From Catenulispora pinistramenti (GTDB taxonomy: Bacteria; Actinomycetota; Actinomycetes; Streptomycetales; Catenulisporaceae), in contig NZ_JAAFYZ010000097.1 in the NCBI RefSeq assembly GCF_018274385.1, forward strand, positions 1 to 36,784: DNA of 36,784 nucleotides, read 5' to 3'. The notes under the pieces were generated by a model. It saw nothing but the letters and a program-made list of their open reading frames with translations. It did no database searches and had not been told where the DNA came from. Below, in pieces: positions 30,288-36,784 of this stretch. A program made the position numbers and the translations under genes. Positions within the stretch are counted from its first letter, which is position 1. Every line of letters starts with the position of its first letter.

Positions 30288-30992
30288 TCAGGCTTCGTCC
30301 TCGGGGAAGTTGCGTGCCACGAACGAGCTGATGTGCCCGCGCATCAGGATCCTGACCTCGTCGCTGTCCCCGCTCTGGGCCGCCGCCAGGATCGCCCGGT
30401 GCTCGGCCGCTTCCCGTTCCCAGGTGGGGCGTTTCGCCCAGGCCGCGGCCGAGACGAGCGCGGTCTGGTCACGCAGGTCGTCCAGGGTCCGCACCAGCAG
30501 CGGGTTGCCGCAGCCGAGGTACATCTGGCGATGGAAGGCGCGGTTGGCGAGCGAGCGCTCGGCGGCGTCAGTAGCCTGATCCGCCTGCTCCAGGGCGCGC
30601 CGGGCGGCCGACCAGTCGCCTCGGGAGGCGGCCGTGCGGCCGGCCGCGACGGGTTCGAGGAGTTGGCGCATGTCGTAGATGTGGCGGGCGTGGGCGCGGT
30701 CGATCTCCCGTACCGAGCCGCCTTTGTAGGGGCTCATGGTGACCAGTCCGGTGCCGGCCAGCGTCTTCAGCGCCTCGCGGACCGGGGTCTTGGAGACCCC
30801 GAACTGAGCCGCGAGTTCGGTCTCCACCAAGGGCTGGCCGGGCTTGAGCTCGCCGGTCAGGATGGCATACTTGACGGCCTCCAGCACCGCCTCGGTGCGG
30901 GACGGGAGCGCGCCGGGCGGGGAGCCTGTCGCGGGGCCTGGTGCGGAAGCTGTCGCGGAGCCTGTCGCGGGGGATGGGGCTGAGGCGGGCAT
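30288..30992 (-). CDS. GntR family (FadR/FCD) regulator of the sugar-acid operon
   Basis: A 234-residue GntR-type regulator. After an Ala/Pro/Gly/Ser-rich repeat region (1-30) the winged helix reads AVKYAILTGELKPGQPLVETELAAQFGVSKTPVREALKTLAGTGLV, followed by the FCD ligand domain with RQLLEPVAAGR, FHRQMYLGCGN and EHRAILAA. FCD members usually bind a carboxylate or sugar acid with a metal. AGGAG five bases before ATG 30992 supports the start. It is first gene of the operon; a perfect TCTCATATATGAGA site follows its promoter, so it probably represses its own operon until a sugar acid appears. Confidence 0.92.
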   Translation of the reverse strand: MPASAPSPATGSATASAPGPATGSPPGALPSRTEAVLEAVKYAILTGELKPGQPLVETELAAQFGVSKTPVREALKTLAGTGLVTMSPYKGGSVREIDRAHARHIYDMRQLLEPVAAGRTAASRGDWSAARRALEQADQATDAAERSLANRAFHRQMYLGCGNPLLVRTLDDLRDQTALVSAAAWAKRPTWEREAAEHRAILAAAQSGDSDEVRILMRGHISSFVARNFPEDEA

Positions 30993-31014
30993 CGAGGCTC
31001 CTGGGTCGGTCAGA

Positions 31015-31028
31015 TCTCATATATGAGA
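31015..31028. promoter_or_regulatory. GntR operator O1
   Basis: TCTCATATATGAGA is a perfect 14-bp palindrome just downstream of the predicted transcription start of the GntR operon. FCD-type GntR proteins bind short palindromes of this kind. A near copy lies 87 bp upstream. Confidence 0.85.
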
Positions 31029-31037
31029 AGTGATGCG

Positions 31038-31066
31038 AGCCTAGGGGCGCTGGCTGGGAGCGTCAA
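31038..31066 (-). promoter_or_regulatory. promoter of the GntR-dapA-ilvD operon
   Basis: On the minus strand TTGACG (31066-31061) and TAGGCT (31043-31038) are separated by exactly 17 bases, matching the consensus for the main sigma factor. Transcription would start at about 31031, placing operator O1 directly downstream, in the way of polymerase. The -35 is part of the large palindrome at 31060-31083. Confidence 0.75.
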
Positions 31067-31083
31067 CGCTTAAGGGTTGACGC
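31060..31083. promoter_or_regulatory. 24-bp palindrome carrying the -35 element
   Basis: GCGTCAAC (31060-31067) and GTTGACGC (31076-31083) flank the palindrome CTTAAG (31069-31074); all share one centre, with just one mismatched pair (31068 and 31075). Each arm contains TTGACG or its complement, so a -35 faces either way. It may be the site of a second regulator. Confidence 0.7.
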
Positions 31084-31101
31084 GCGGGCGGTTGGCGACG
31101 A

Positions 31102-31115
31102 TTTCATATATGAGA
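31102..31115. promoter_or_regulatory. GntR operator O2
   Basis: TTTCATATATGAGA differs from O1 by one base. Its centre is 87 bp from that of O1, on the upstream side of the promoter and ten bases before the stop codon of the kinase gene. Two sites around a promoter suggest cooperative binding or looping. Confidence 0.75.
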
Positions 31116-31124
31116 TGCGGTGCG

Positions 31125-32033
31125 CTAGCCGTGCAGATCGTGGTCGTCCAGGACGTCGGAGATGACCCGCTCGAAGGTCGGCGCCGTGGCCGGGTTGTCG
31201 CGGATCGCCTCACCGAACTGAATCAGCGCCTTCCAAAGTGCCCAGCCACGGCCCCGGGCCCAGGTCGCCGAATCCTGGCGGACCGCGCCGCGGAAGGCCT
31301 CGCGGGCCCGGCCGGTCAGCGTCACCCAGGCGATGACCAGGTCGCAGGCCGGATCGCCGACGCCGCTGGTGCCGAAGTCGATCACGGCGGACAACCGGCC
31401 GTGGTCGATGAGCAGGTTGCCGGTGGCGAGGTCGCCGTGGAACCAGACCGGTGCGCCGGTCCACTCGGCGGCCAGGGCGGCTTCCCAGACCCCTGCGGCG
31501 CGCCGGGTGTCGACGCGGCCTTCGAGCTCTGCCAGCAGGCGGCGGGTCTCATCGTCGTAGTGGGCCGGGGAGGCGCCGCGGTAGAAGCTGTGCGCGCCGG
31601 CCAGCGGGCCGTCTGTGGTGTCACAGGCCTGAAGCGCGTGGATGAAGGCGGCCAGATCGGTGGCGAACATGGCGGGGTCGGCCAGGCGCTCCAGGTCCAG
31701 CGTCGTGCCGGGCAGCCAGTTCCGGACCGACCACGGGTGCGGATACCCCTGCCCCGGCGCGCCGGTCCCCAGCACCTTCGGAATCGGCAGCGGCAGGTGC
31801 GGCGCGAGGCGTGGCAGCCACGTGTTCTCCTTCGCGACACCGGCCACGTAGCCGGCGGCGGTCGGAAGGCGCACGGTCATCTCCTCGCCGAGGCGATAGG
31901 TGCGGTTGTCGTTGCCGTCGCGCTCGACCGGGACCACCGGCAGGTCGGCCCACTGCGGGAACTGCGCCGCGATCAGGCGCTTGACCAGGGGTGCGTCAAT
32001 GCCGGCGCGGCCGTCCGTGGCGGAGAACACCAT
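31125..32033 (-). CDS. aminoglycoside phosphotransferase family kinase
   Basis: A 302-residue kinase of the APH/choline-kinase-like family. The nucleotide-binding start includes VERDGNDNRTYRLGEEMTVRLPT; the catalytic loop is WFHGDLATGNLLID (HGD-N), and the metal-binding segment is AVIDFGTSGVGDPACDLV (DFG equivalent and GDPAxDL). It resembles the streptomycin 6-kinase/aminoglycoside 3'-phosphotransferase-like proteins of actinomycetes, many of which do not confer resistance. AGGA seven bases upstream supports ATG 32033. It stands alone between the rho promoter region and the GntR promoter region. Substrate unknown; resistance should not be assumed. Confidence 0.88.
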   Translation of the reverse strand: MVFSATDGRAGIDAPLVKRLIAAQFPQWADLPVVPVERDGNDNRTYRLGEEMTVRLPTAAGYVAGVAKENTWLPRLAPHLPLPIPKVLGTGAPGQGYPHPWSVRNWLPGTTLDLERLADPAMFATDLAAFIHALQACDTTDGPLAGAHSFYRGASPAHYDDETRRLLAELEGRVDTRRAAGVWEAALAAEWTGAPVWFHGDLATGNLLIDHGRLSAVIDFGTSGVGDPACDLVIAWVTLTGRAREAFRGAVRQDSATWARGRGWALWKALIQFGEAIRDNPATAPTFERVISDVLDDHDLHG

Positions 32034-32098
32034 GCCGTGATCCTGGCGGGAGGGCGGGGTTCGCGCAACGGGATATCTCGGGGCGAGCTTGAGTGGGA

Positions 32099-32126
32099 CT
32101 GACCGCCGTGAACCATGTGCTATAGT
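32099..32126 (+). promoter_or_regulatory. promoter of rho
   Basis: CTGACC (32099-32104) and TATAGT (32121-32126) with a 16-base spacer form a plausible promoter. TATAGT is the best -10 in the area, and nothing else between the kinase start and rho needs a plus-strand promoter. The start would be at about 32133, giving a 250-base leader. Confidence 0.6.
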
Positions 32127-32132
32127 GGCCTC

Positions 32133-32382
32133 AGCATCCCAGTGATCCGCTGATTTCTGATATCGCGGGTGTCGATGCATCTTCAGTTTTCATGGCCCGC
32201 CTGACGTTCTTGTCAGCAGGGCGTTTCCTCACCACCGGACCTGAGTCGCCAGATCCGCGCTCTGAGCGCGTAGTGCTGGACTTCTCCGTCCGCTGTGGTT
32301 CCCGGTGACCCGCCGCTCGCTTCGTGAATCTCCGACGACCGGTACGGCTCCCTCTCCCCTTCCGTCCTTGAAAGGACTCCTT
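32133..32382 (+). promoter_or_regulatory. long pyrimidine-rich leader of rho
   Basis: About 250 bases separate the predicted transcription start from the rho ATG, with no gene in them. The last part is C/T-rich and poor in G: 32348-32369 contains a single purine. C-rich, unstructured RNA is what Rho binds (rut sites), and rho genes of several bacteria are autoregulated by termination in the leader. The function here is inferred. Confidence 0.5.
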
Positions 32383-33654
32383 ATGACTACCGCAACACTC
32401 GAACACCCCAAGACCGAAACTCCCAAGGCCGAAACTCCCAAGAGCAGGCAGTCCCGCGGCAGGGCTGGGAGCGCTGGGAGCAAGACCGCCCAGGATCCGC
32501 AGCCGGTCATGCCGGTGGTCGGGATTCTCGACCAGCAGGACCAGCACGGCTTCCTGCGTGTCGACGGCTACGCGCCGGGTCCTCGTGACCTGTATGTCCC
32601 GCCCGCCCTGATCCGCCGGCATGGGCTGCGCTCCGGCGACCTCCTCGTCGGCGCTGCCGCCCCCGATCCGTCCGACGCCTCTGATACCACCAAGTCCGGC
32701 AAGACAGCCGACAAGGCCCGACCGCTGTTGCGCGTCGACACCGTCAACGGCCGGCCCGCGGACCAGCCGTACGCGCGGAAGCGGTTCGCGGACATGACTC
32801 CGCTGTATCCCCACCAGCGGCTGCGTCTGGAGACTGATGCGGCGCAATACAGCACGCGTGCCATCGATTTGGTCTCGCCGATCGGCAAGGGCCAGCGCGG
32901 CCTGATCGTGGCCCCGCCCAAGACCGGCAAGACCATGCTGCTGCAGGCCGTCGCGCGGGCGGTCACCGTCAACCACCCCGAGTGCCATCTGATGGTCGTG
33001 CTGCTCGACGAGCGCCCCGAGGAGGTCACCGACATGCGCCGCTCGGTGGCCGCCGAGGTCATCGCCTCCACCTTCGACCGGCCGGTCGGCGAGCACATCG
33101 CCGTCGCCGAACTCGCCGTCGAGCGCGCCAAGCGGCTGGCGGAGGCGGGTCAGGACGTCGTGATCCTGCTCGACTCCATCACCCGCCTGTGCCGGGCCCA
33201 CAACAACAACGCCAAGTCCGGCGGCCGCACCCTGTCCGGCGGCGTCGACGCCGCCTCGGTCGCCGCTCCCAAGCGCCTGTTCGGCGCCGCGCGGAACCTG
33301 GAGGAGGGCGGCTCGGTGACGATCCTGGCCACCGCGCTCGTCGACACCGGGTCCCGGGCTGACGACTACTTCTTCGAGGAGCTCAAGAGCACCGGCAACA
33401 TGGAGCTGCGGCTGGACCGCGCCCTGGCCGACAAGCGCATCTTCCCCGCGATCGACGTCGCCGGGTCCAGCACACGGCGCGAGGAACTCCTGGTCGCGGG
33501 CGACGAGCTTGACGCGCTGCGGCGGCTGCGGCGGGTGCTGCTTTCGCGGCCGCCTCAGCAGGCGGTCGAGCTGCTGCTGGAGCGGATGAAGCTGACGAGC
33601 GGGAATGATGTGTTTCTTCGGTCGATTCGGCAGACGACGCCGGCGGGGGTTTGA
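32383..33654 (+). CDS. rho: transcription termination factor Rho, short form
   Basis: A 423-residue Rho, an RNA-dependent hexameric ATPase that ends transcription. The primary RNA-binding (cold-shock-like) domain is GILDQQDQHGFLRVDGYAPG, then DLYVPPALIRRHGLRSGDLL (residues about 47-90). The ATPase core has Walker A APPKTGKT (177-184), then VVLLDERPEEVTDMRRSV, Walker B ILLDSITRLCRAHNNN, and SGGRTLSGGVDAASVAAPKRL. Its core looks complete. It lacks the N-terminal helical Rho_N domain and the long Arg/Asn/Asp-rich insertion of usual actinobacterial Rho (about 600-700 residues); a short KTETPKAETPK stretch stands there instead. The gene has none of the usual rho neighbours (prfA, thrB), so it may be a second rho. 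AAAGGA seven bases upstream fixes the start. Confidence 0.92.
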   Translation: MTTATLEHPKTETPKAETPKSRQSRGRAGSAGSKTAQDPQPVMPVVGILDQQDQHGFLRVDGYAPGPRDLYVPPALIRRHGLRSGDLLVGAAAPDPSDASDTTKSGKTADKARPLLRVDTVNGRPADQPYARKRFADMTPLYPHQRLRLETDAAQYSTRAIDLVSPIGKGQRGLIVAPPKTGKTMLLQAVARAVTVNHPECHLMVVLLDERPEEVTDMRRSVAAEVIASTFDRPVGEHIAVAELAVERAKRLAEAGQDVVILLDSITRLCRAHNNNAKSGGRTLSGGVDAASVAAPKRLFGAARNLEEGGSVTILATALVDTGSRADDYFFEELKSTGNMELRLDRALADKRIFPAIDVAGSSTRREELLVAGDELDALRRLRRVLLSRPPQQAVELLLERMKLTSGNDVFLRSIRQTTPAGV

Positions 33655-33672
33655 GGCCGGGGGTTTGAGGCC
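33645..33672 (+). repeat. 14-bp tandem duplication spanning the rho stop codon
   Basis: GGGGGTTTGAGGCC occurs at 33645-33658 and 33659-33672. The first copy contains the last codons and the TGA of rho; the second repeats them behind the stop in another frame. Confidence 0.85.
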
Positions 33673-33673
33673 G

Positions 33674-33692
33674 GCCGGAGATTGCTTCCGGC
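33674..33692 (+). terminator. small hairpin after rho
   Basis: GCCGGA (33674-33679) and TCCGGC (33687-33692) pair around a seven-base loop. Short, hence only a candidate. Confidence 0.4.
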
Positions 33693-33732
33693 AACGCCGC
33701 CGACGCCGGCAACCCCGCCAACCCCGGCACCA

Positions 33733-33748
33733 GAGGCGCCGGCGCCTC
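33733..33748. terminator. 16-bp perfect palindrome at the Usp stop codon
   Basis: GAGGCGCCGGCGCCTC is perfectly self-complementary and overlaps the UspA stop codon (33747-33749) in the gap between two convergent genes. It could act as a bidirectional terminator or cruciform. Confidence 0.4.
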
Positions 33749-34598
33749 AGTCGTGCGGGACGAGCGCGACCGGGCAGTCGGCGTGCAGCAGCAGCGTTTG
33801 GGCGACGGGGCCGACGCGCACGCCGGGGCGGCCGTCCGCGTGGCGGTGGGTGCCGATGACGATGAGGTCGGCGTATGTCGTCGCGCCGGTGAGGAAGGCT
33901 GTGGGTGAGCCTTCGATGAGTTCGTGGTCGGTCACCACCTCGGGATACTGGTCCGGCCAGGGTTGGAGCACCTGTTCCAGTGCCTCCTCGGCGCGCTCGG
34001 CGGCCTGGGTCGGGGGGCGGCCGAGGGGGCCGGCGTCGCCGGTGTAGACGCGTGGCCACAGGGTGCCTGGCGCGCTGACCACCTTCAGGCGCGCGCCGCG
34101 GGAAGCGGCCTCGGTGTAGGCGAAGTCGAGGAGCTCGGCGGCGTTGTCGCCGACGTCGACGGCGGCTATCACCGTGCCGCGGATTCGGTGTTCCGAGCCG
34201 CGCACCACCAGGGCCGGGCAGGTGGCGCGGGCCACCGTGTGCCGGGCGACGGAGCCGGGGCGCAGGAAGCCGTCGCGGCCGTGGTGGCCCACGACCAGCA
34301 GGTCCGCGTCCAGGGACTGTTCGGCCAGGATGGCGGGGGTGGGGCCGTCCAGCTCTCGGGTGAGGATCGTCAGACCCGGGTGGTCGGCCCGGAGTTGGTC
34401 GGCGGCCTGGTCGACGGGGTCCTGCCGAACCGGGCCGGGCTGCGTGGCGGAAGCTTCCGGTGGTGCCGCGGGTGCGTGGTGGAGCGCGTGGATCACCGTG
34501 AGCGGGACCTCGCGTCGATCTGCCTCCGCCGCGGCCTCGGCGAGCACCCGCTCGCCGGCGGGACGCTGGTCGTAGCCGACGACGACGCCGGATTCCAT
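33747..34598 (-). CDS. universal stress protein, two UspA domains
   Basis: A 283-residue cytoplasmic protein of two UspA domains. Domain 1 runs from VVVGYDQRPAGERVLAEAA to DLLVVGHHGRDGFLRPGSVARHTV and CPALVV; domain 2 from GTVIAAVDVGDNAAELLDFA to DLIVIGTHRHADG and CPVALV. The ATP-binding loop of domain 1 is GHHG-x7-GS, two residues shorter than the usual G-x2-G-x9-G(S/T), and that of domain 2 is degenerate (GTHR), so ATP binding is doubtful for the second. GGGAGG ten bases upstream supports ATG 34598. Tandem Usp proteins are common in actinobacteria under hypoxia and stationary-phase control. Confidence 0.9.
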   Translation of the reverse strand: MESGVVVGYDQRPAGERVLAEAAAEADRREVPLTVIHALHHAPAAPPEASATQPGPVRQDPVDQAADQLRADHPGLTILTRELDGPTPAILAEQSLDADLLVVGHHGRDGFLRPGSVARHTVARATCPALVVRGSEHRIRGTVIAAVDVGDNAAELLDFAYTEAASRGARLKVVSAPGTLWPRVYTGDAGPLGRPPTQAAERAEEALEQVLQPWPDQYPEVVTDHELIEGSPTAFLTGATTYADLIVIGTHRHADGRPGVRVGPVAQTLLLHADCPVALVPHD

Positions 34599-34711
34599 GG
34601 TGTTGCGCCTCCCTGCTCGGGGTTCTGACGCCTGGTCCGGGTGATCCACTCCTATGAGACGATCATCCTCGCAAGCCGTCCGGGCTGCCAGTAGACGTGA
34701 GCGGCCAGTCT

Positions 34712-36619
34712 TCATCCGGCGTCGCCGTCCAGCATCGGCGCCGCGAGGTACTGCTCGGGGATGTCGAAAGCGTCCACCAGCGTCCGCGCGTGCGGACGCA
34801 GCTCGGCGCACAGTGTGTTCACCGCGCTGATGACGGCCTTCGACCGGCCGGCGCTCAGGCGTCCGTGCTCCAGGAACCAGGCGCGGTCCGCCTCGATGTT
34901 GCTCAGTGCGTAGAGGTCGCAGACCCGCTCCAGGAGGGCCTTCGCGCCGGGGTCCGGGCAGCGGCCGATCGCGTGGACGAACGCTTCCAGCACCAGGCGG
35001 TCGATGTGGACCCGGCCCGCGCGCAGGACGTGGTCCTGGGCCGCGTTGAACACGGCGAACGGGTCCGGCCCGGCTTTGCGCAGCCGGTCGGCGACGCCTT
35101 CCAAGACGTGCTGCTCGCGGTCCTGGAACAGCTTGAGCTGCCAGTCGCGGTCGAAGAGCGCCTCGCGGTCGTCGCCCTCGGTCAGCCGGTCGACGGCGTC
35201 GACGACCTTGCGGGCCGCGGTGCGCTCGGCCACCGCGCCCAGGACGCGTTCGGCGGCGAAGCGTGCGGTGGCCAGCGGGCTCAGGTTCTGGAACGCGTCC
35301 TTGTAGTCGGTCAGCAGCCCCTTGGCGACCAGCTGGAGCAGGACCGTGTTGTCCCCTTCGAAGGTGGTGAAGACGTCGGTGTCGGCCTTCAGTCCGGGCA
35401 GCAGGTTCTCGGCGAGGTAGCCGGCGCCGCCACAGGCCTCGCGGGCGTTCTGGATCGTGGCCGTGGCGTGCCAGGTGTTGGCGACCTTGAGCCCGGCGGC
35501 GCGGGACTCCAGCCGGCGTTGCTCCTCCTGCGGTGCGTCGGAGGCCGTGTCGTGGAGCGCCGCCACGAGTTCGTCCTGGGCGAAGTGCAGCGCGTAGCTG
35601 GTGGCCAGGGCGGGCAGCAGGCGGCGCTGGTGGCCCAGGTAGTCCAGGATCACGACCTCCTCGCCGTCCGGCTTCGCGAACTGGCGGCGCCGTTCCGCGT
35701 AGCGCACGGCCAGGGTCAGGGCCCGCTTGGTCGCGCTCCCGGCGCTCCCGCCGACGCTGACGCGGCCCCGGATCAGGGTGCCGAGCATGGTGAAGAAGCG
35801 GCGGGCGTCGCCTTCGATCGGGCTGGAGTAGGTGCCGTCCGGGGCCACGTCGCCGAACCGGTTGAGCAGGGCTTCCCTCGGGACGCGGACGTGGTCGAAG
35901 GCCAGGCGGCCGTTGTCGACGCCGTTGAGGCCGGCCTTGGGGCCGCAGTCCTCGATGAGGACGCCGGGCGCCGCCCGGCCGTCGGGATCACGGATCGGGA
36001 CCATGAAGGCGTGCACGCCGCGGGCCTCGCCGTGCGTGATGAGTTGCGCGAACACCACCGCCGCATGACCGTCGCGCGCGGCGTTCCCGATGTATTCCTT
36101 GGTGGCGGCGCGATCCGGGGTGTGGACGACGAACTCGGCGGTGTCCGGATCGTAGGTCGCGGTGGTCCGCAGGTGCTGGACGTCCGAGCCGTGGCCGTGC
36201 TCTGTCATAGCGAAACAGCCGAGCAGGTCCAGGTCCTTGATGCGGCGCAGGTAGCGCTCGTGATGCGGCCGGGTGCCCAGCAGCTGTACGGCACCGCCGA
36301 ACAGGCCCCACTGCACACCGGCCTTGACCATCAGCGACAGGTCGCCGAAGCCCAGCATCTCGAACGACACGACCGAGCCGCCGATGTCGCCCCCGCCGCC
36401 GTACGCCTTGTCGAAGCCGAGCCCGGGGACGTCGGTCGTGGCGAGCGCCTGGAGCTGGTCGAAGACCAGGGCACGGTGCGCTTCCACGGCGAGGCCGACC
36501 GGGTCCCGGTAGGGCTCGGCCGCCATCCGCGCCCGGACCTCGGCGCGCAGGGCGGCCCAGCGGCCGTCCAGGACCGGAGTCAGGGTACGTGGATCGACGT
36601 CGGCGGGTAAGGACGGCAT
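34712..36619 (-). CDS. acyl-CoA oxidase/dehydrogenase (ACOX-like)
   Basis: A 635-residue flavoenzyme of the acyl-CoA dehydrogenase superfamily, peroxisomal acyl-CoA-oxidase-like in length and order. LLGCFAMTEHGHGSDVQHLRTTATYD is the FAD-contacting signature; VGGSAGSATKRALTLAVRYAERRRQF begins the helical domain; ACGGAGYLAENLLPGLKADTDVFTTFEGDNTVLLQLVAKGLL contains the region of the catalytic Glu. It should oxidise acyl-CoA to trans-2-enoyl-CoA. The N-terminus (residues 1-60) and the C-terminal helical domain both fit the oxidase type. AGGAG eight bases before ATG 36619 fixes the start. The UspA gene follows 113 bp downstream on the same strand. Whether O2 or ETF is the acceptor cannot be seen. 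Confidence 0.92.
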   Translation of the reverse strand: MPSLPADVDPRTLTPVLDGRWAALRAEVRARMAAEPYRDPVGLAVEAHRALVFDQLQALATTDVPGLGFDKAYGGGGDIGGSVVSFEMLGFGDLSLMVKAGVQWGLFGGAVQLLGTRPHHERYLRRIKDLDLLGCFAMTEHGHGSDVQHLRTTATYDPDTAEFVVHTPDRAATKEYIGNAARDGHAAVVFAQLITHGEARGVHAFMVPIRDPDGRAAPGVLIEDCGPKAGLNGVDNGRLAFDHVRVPREALLNRFGDVAPDGTYSSPIEGDARRFFTMLGTLIRGRVSVGGSAGSATKRALTLAVRYAERRRQFAKPDGEEVVILDYLGHQRRLLPALATSYALHFAQDELVAALHDTASDAPQEEQRRLESRAAGLKVANTWHATATIQNAREACGGAGYLAENLLPGLKADTDVFTTFEGDNTVLLQLVAKGLLTDYKDAFQNLSPLATARFAAERVLGAVAERTAARKVVDAVDRLTEGDDREALFDRDWQLKLFQDREQHVLEGVADRLRKAGPDPFAVFNAAQDHVLRAGRVHIDRLVLEAFVHAIGRCPDPGAKALLERVCDLYALSNIEADRAWFLEHGRLSAGRSKAVISAVNTLCAELRPHARTLVDAFDIPEQYLAAPMLDGDAG

Positions 36620-36681
36620 GCGGCGCTCCTGGGTTCGGCGATCACGGCGAGGACACCTGGCGATGACAGCTATAGCGGCTG

Positions 36682-36784
36682 CTACAGCGTCAGCCCGGGC
36701 GGCCCGGCCGGACTCGGCATGGGTTCCGGCGGCTGCGGGTCGGGGCGCGGGACCGGGCTCGGCGGCGTGGGCTCGGGGAAGGGC
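36682..36784 (-). CDS. Pro-rich protein, C-terminal end only (partial)
   Basis: The minus strand from the window edge reads PFPEPTPPSPVPRPDPQPPE, then PMPSPAGPPGLTL and a TAG at 36684-36682. Pro occupies about every second position, a pattern seen in C-terminal tails of small actinobacterial membrane or secreted proteins. The rest of the gene lies outside the window, so its nature is unknown. It would be upstream of and parallel to the acyl-CoA oxidase gene. Confidence 0.5.
   Translation of the reverse strand, partial: PFPEPTPPSPVPRPDPQPPEPMPSPAGPPGLTL

Noticed and set aside
32131-34059. A 642-codon open frame on the minus strand
   Set aside because: It is antisense to rho across its full length and overlaps UspA in another frame; Arg/Pro-rich without motifs.
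34697-36610. A 637-codon open frame on the plus strand
   Set aside because: It is the shadow of the acyl-CoA oxidase gene in GC-rich DNA; no domain is recognisable and the composition is Gly/Ala/Val/Arg-biased.
1-36784. tRNA, rRNA, insertion sequence or prophage genes
   Set aside because: I found no cloverleaf, rRNA-like sequence, transposase, integrase or structural phage protein in either strand.

Overview
The window is high-GC DNA with the codon use, GTG/TTG starts and gene families of a soil actinomycete. Clues include a SAV2177/DUF574-type methyltransferase, DUF427, DUF664/DinB, PI-PLC of the Streptomyces type and a bla locus laid out as in Streptomyces cacaoi. A Catenulispora- or Streptomyces-like chromosome fits, but no marker here fixes the genus. 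I see no rRNA, tRNA, CRISPR, insertion sequence or phage gene. It reads as an accessory stretch of short transcription units, many paired with their own regulator.

Layout. 1-464: no supported gene. 465-4036 (minus): MFS exporter, AAA ATPase, SAM methyltransferase. 4238-5410: secreted PI-PLC, a 16-bp minisatellite and a terminator. 5415-5970: a decayed ArsR/SRPBCC locus running into a VOC gene, convergent with DUF427. 6824-8620: three membrane proteins, one with a Gln/Pro/Trp repeat. 8734-10391: aldo/keto reductase divergent from a TetR gene with two clear palindromic operators. 10494-13250: DoxX, divergent MerR, and a glutaminase-STAS fusion. 13342-14566: two divergent genes (homocitrate-synthase-like and citrate-synthase-like) that both lost their 5' halves. 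14662-16720: B3/4 protein, MarR, SDR, with a strong MarR operator. 17046-18269: TetR divergent from a tautomerase. 18308-19039: DinB protein plus a tiny ORF. 19153-22015: beta-lactamase with a divergent LysR/BlaB-like regulator pair. 22059-22678: an SRPBCC fragment and a muconolactone-isomerase-like protein. 22824-27492: TetR, DHA2 exporter, stand-alone condensation-domain protein and inorganic pyrophosphatase. 27537-30992: GntR - DapA-like - IlvD/Edd sugar-acid operon with paired operators. 31125-33654: aminoglycoside-phosphotransferase-like kinase, then a short Rho with a long pyrimidine-rich leader. 33747-36619: tandem UspA protein and acyl-CoA oxidase. The window ends inside a Pro-rich protein.

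How the genes work together. The clearest functional units are the bla triad (inducible beta-lactam resistance), the sugar-acid operon under GntR control, the TetR/exporter/condensation-protein cluster (probably making or exporting a small peptide-like product), and the regulator-oxidoreductase pairs whose operators can be read directly. Three loci are decayed by deletion. A recurrent oddity is short tandem repeats (10-16 bp units) in many intergenic gaps, often touching a start, stop or promoter.
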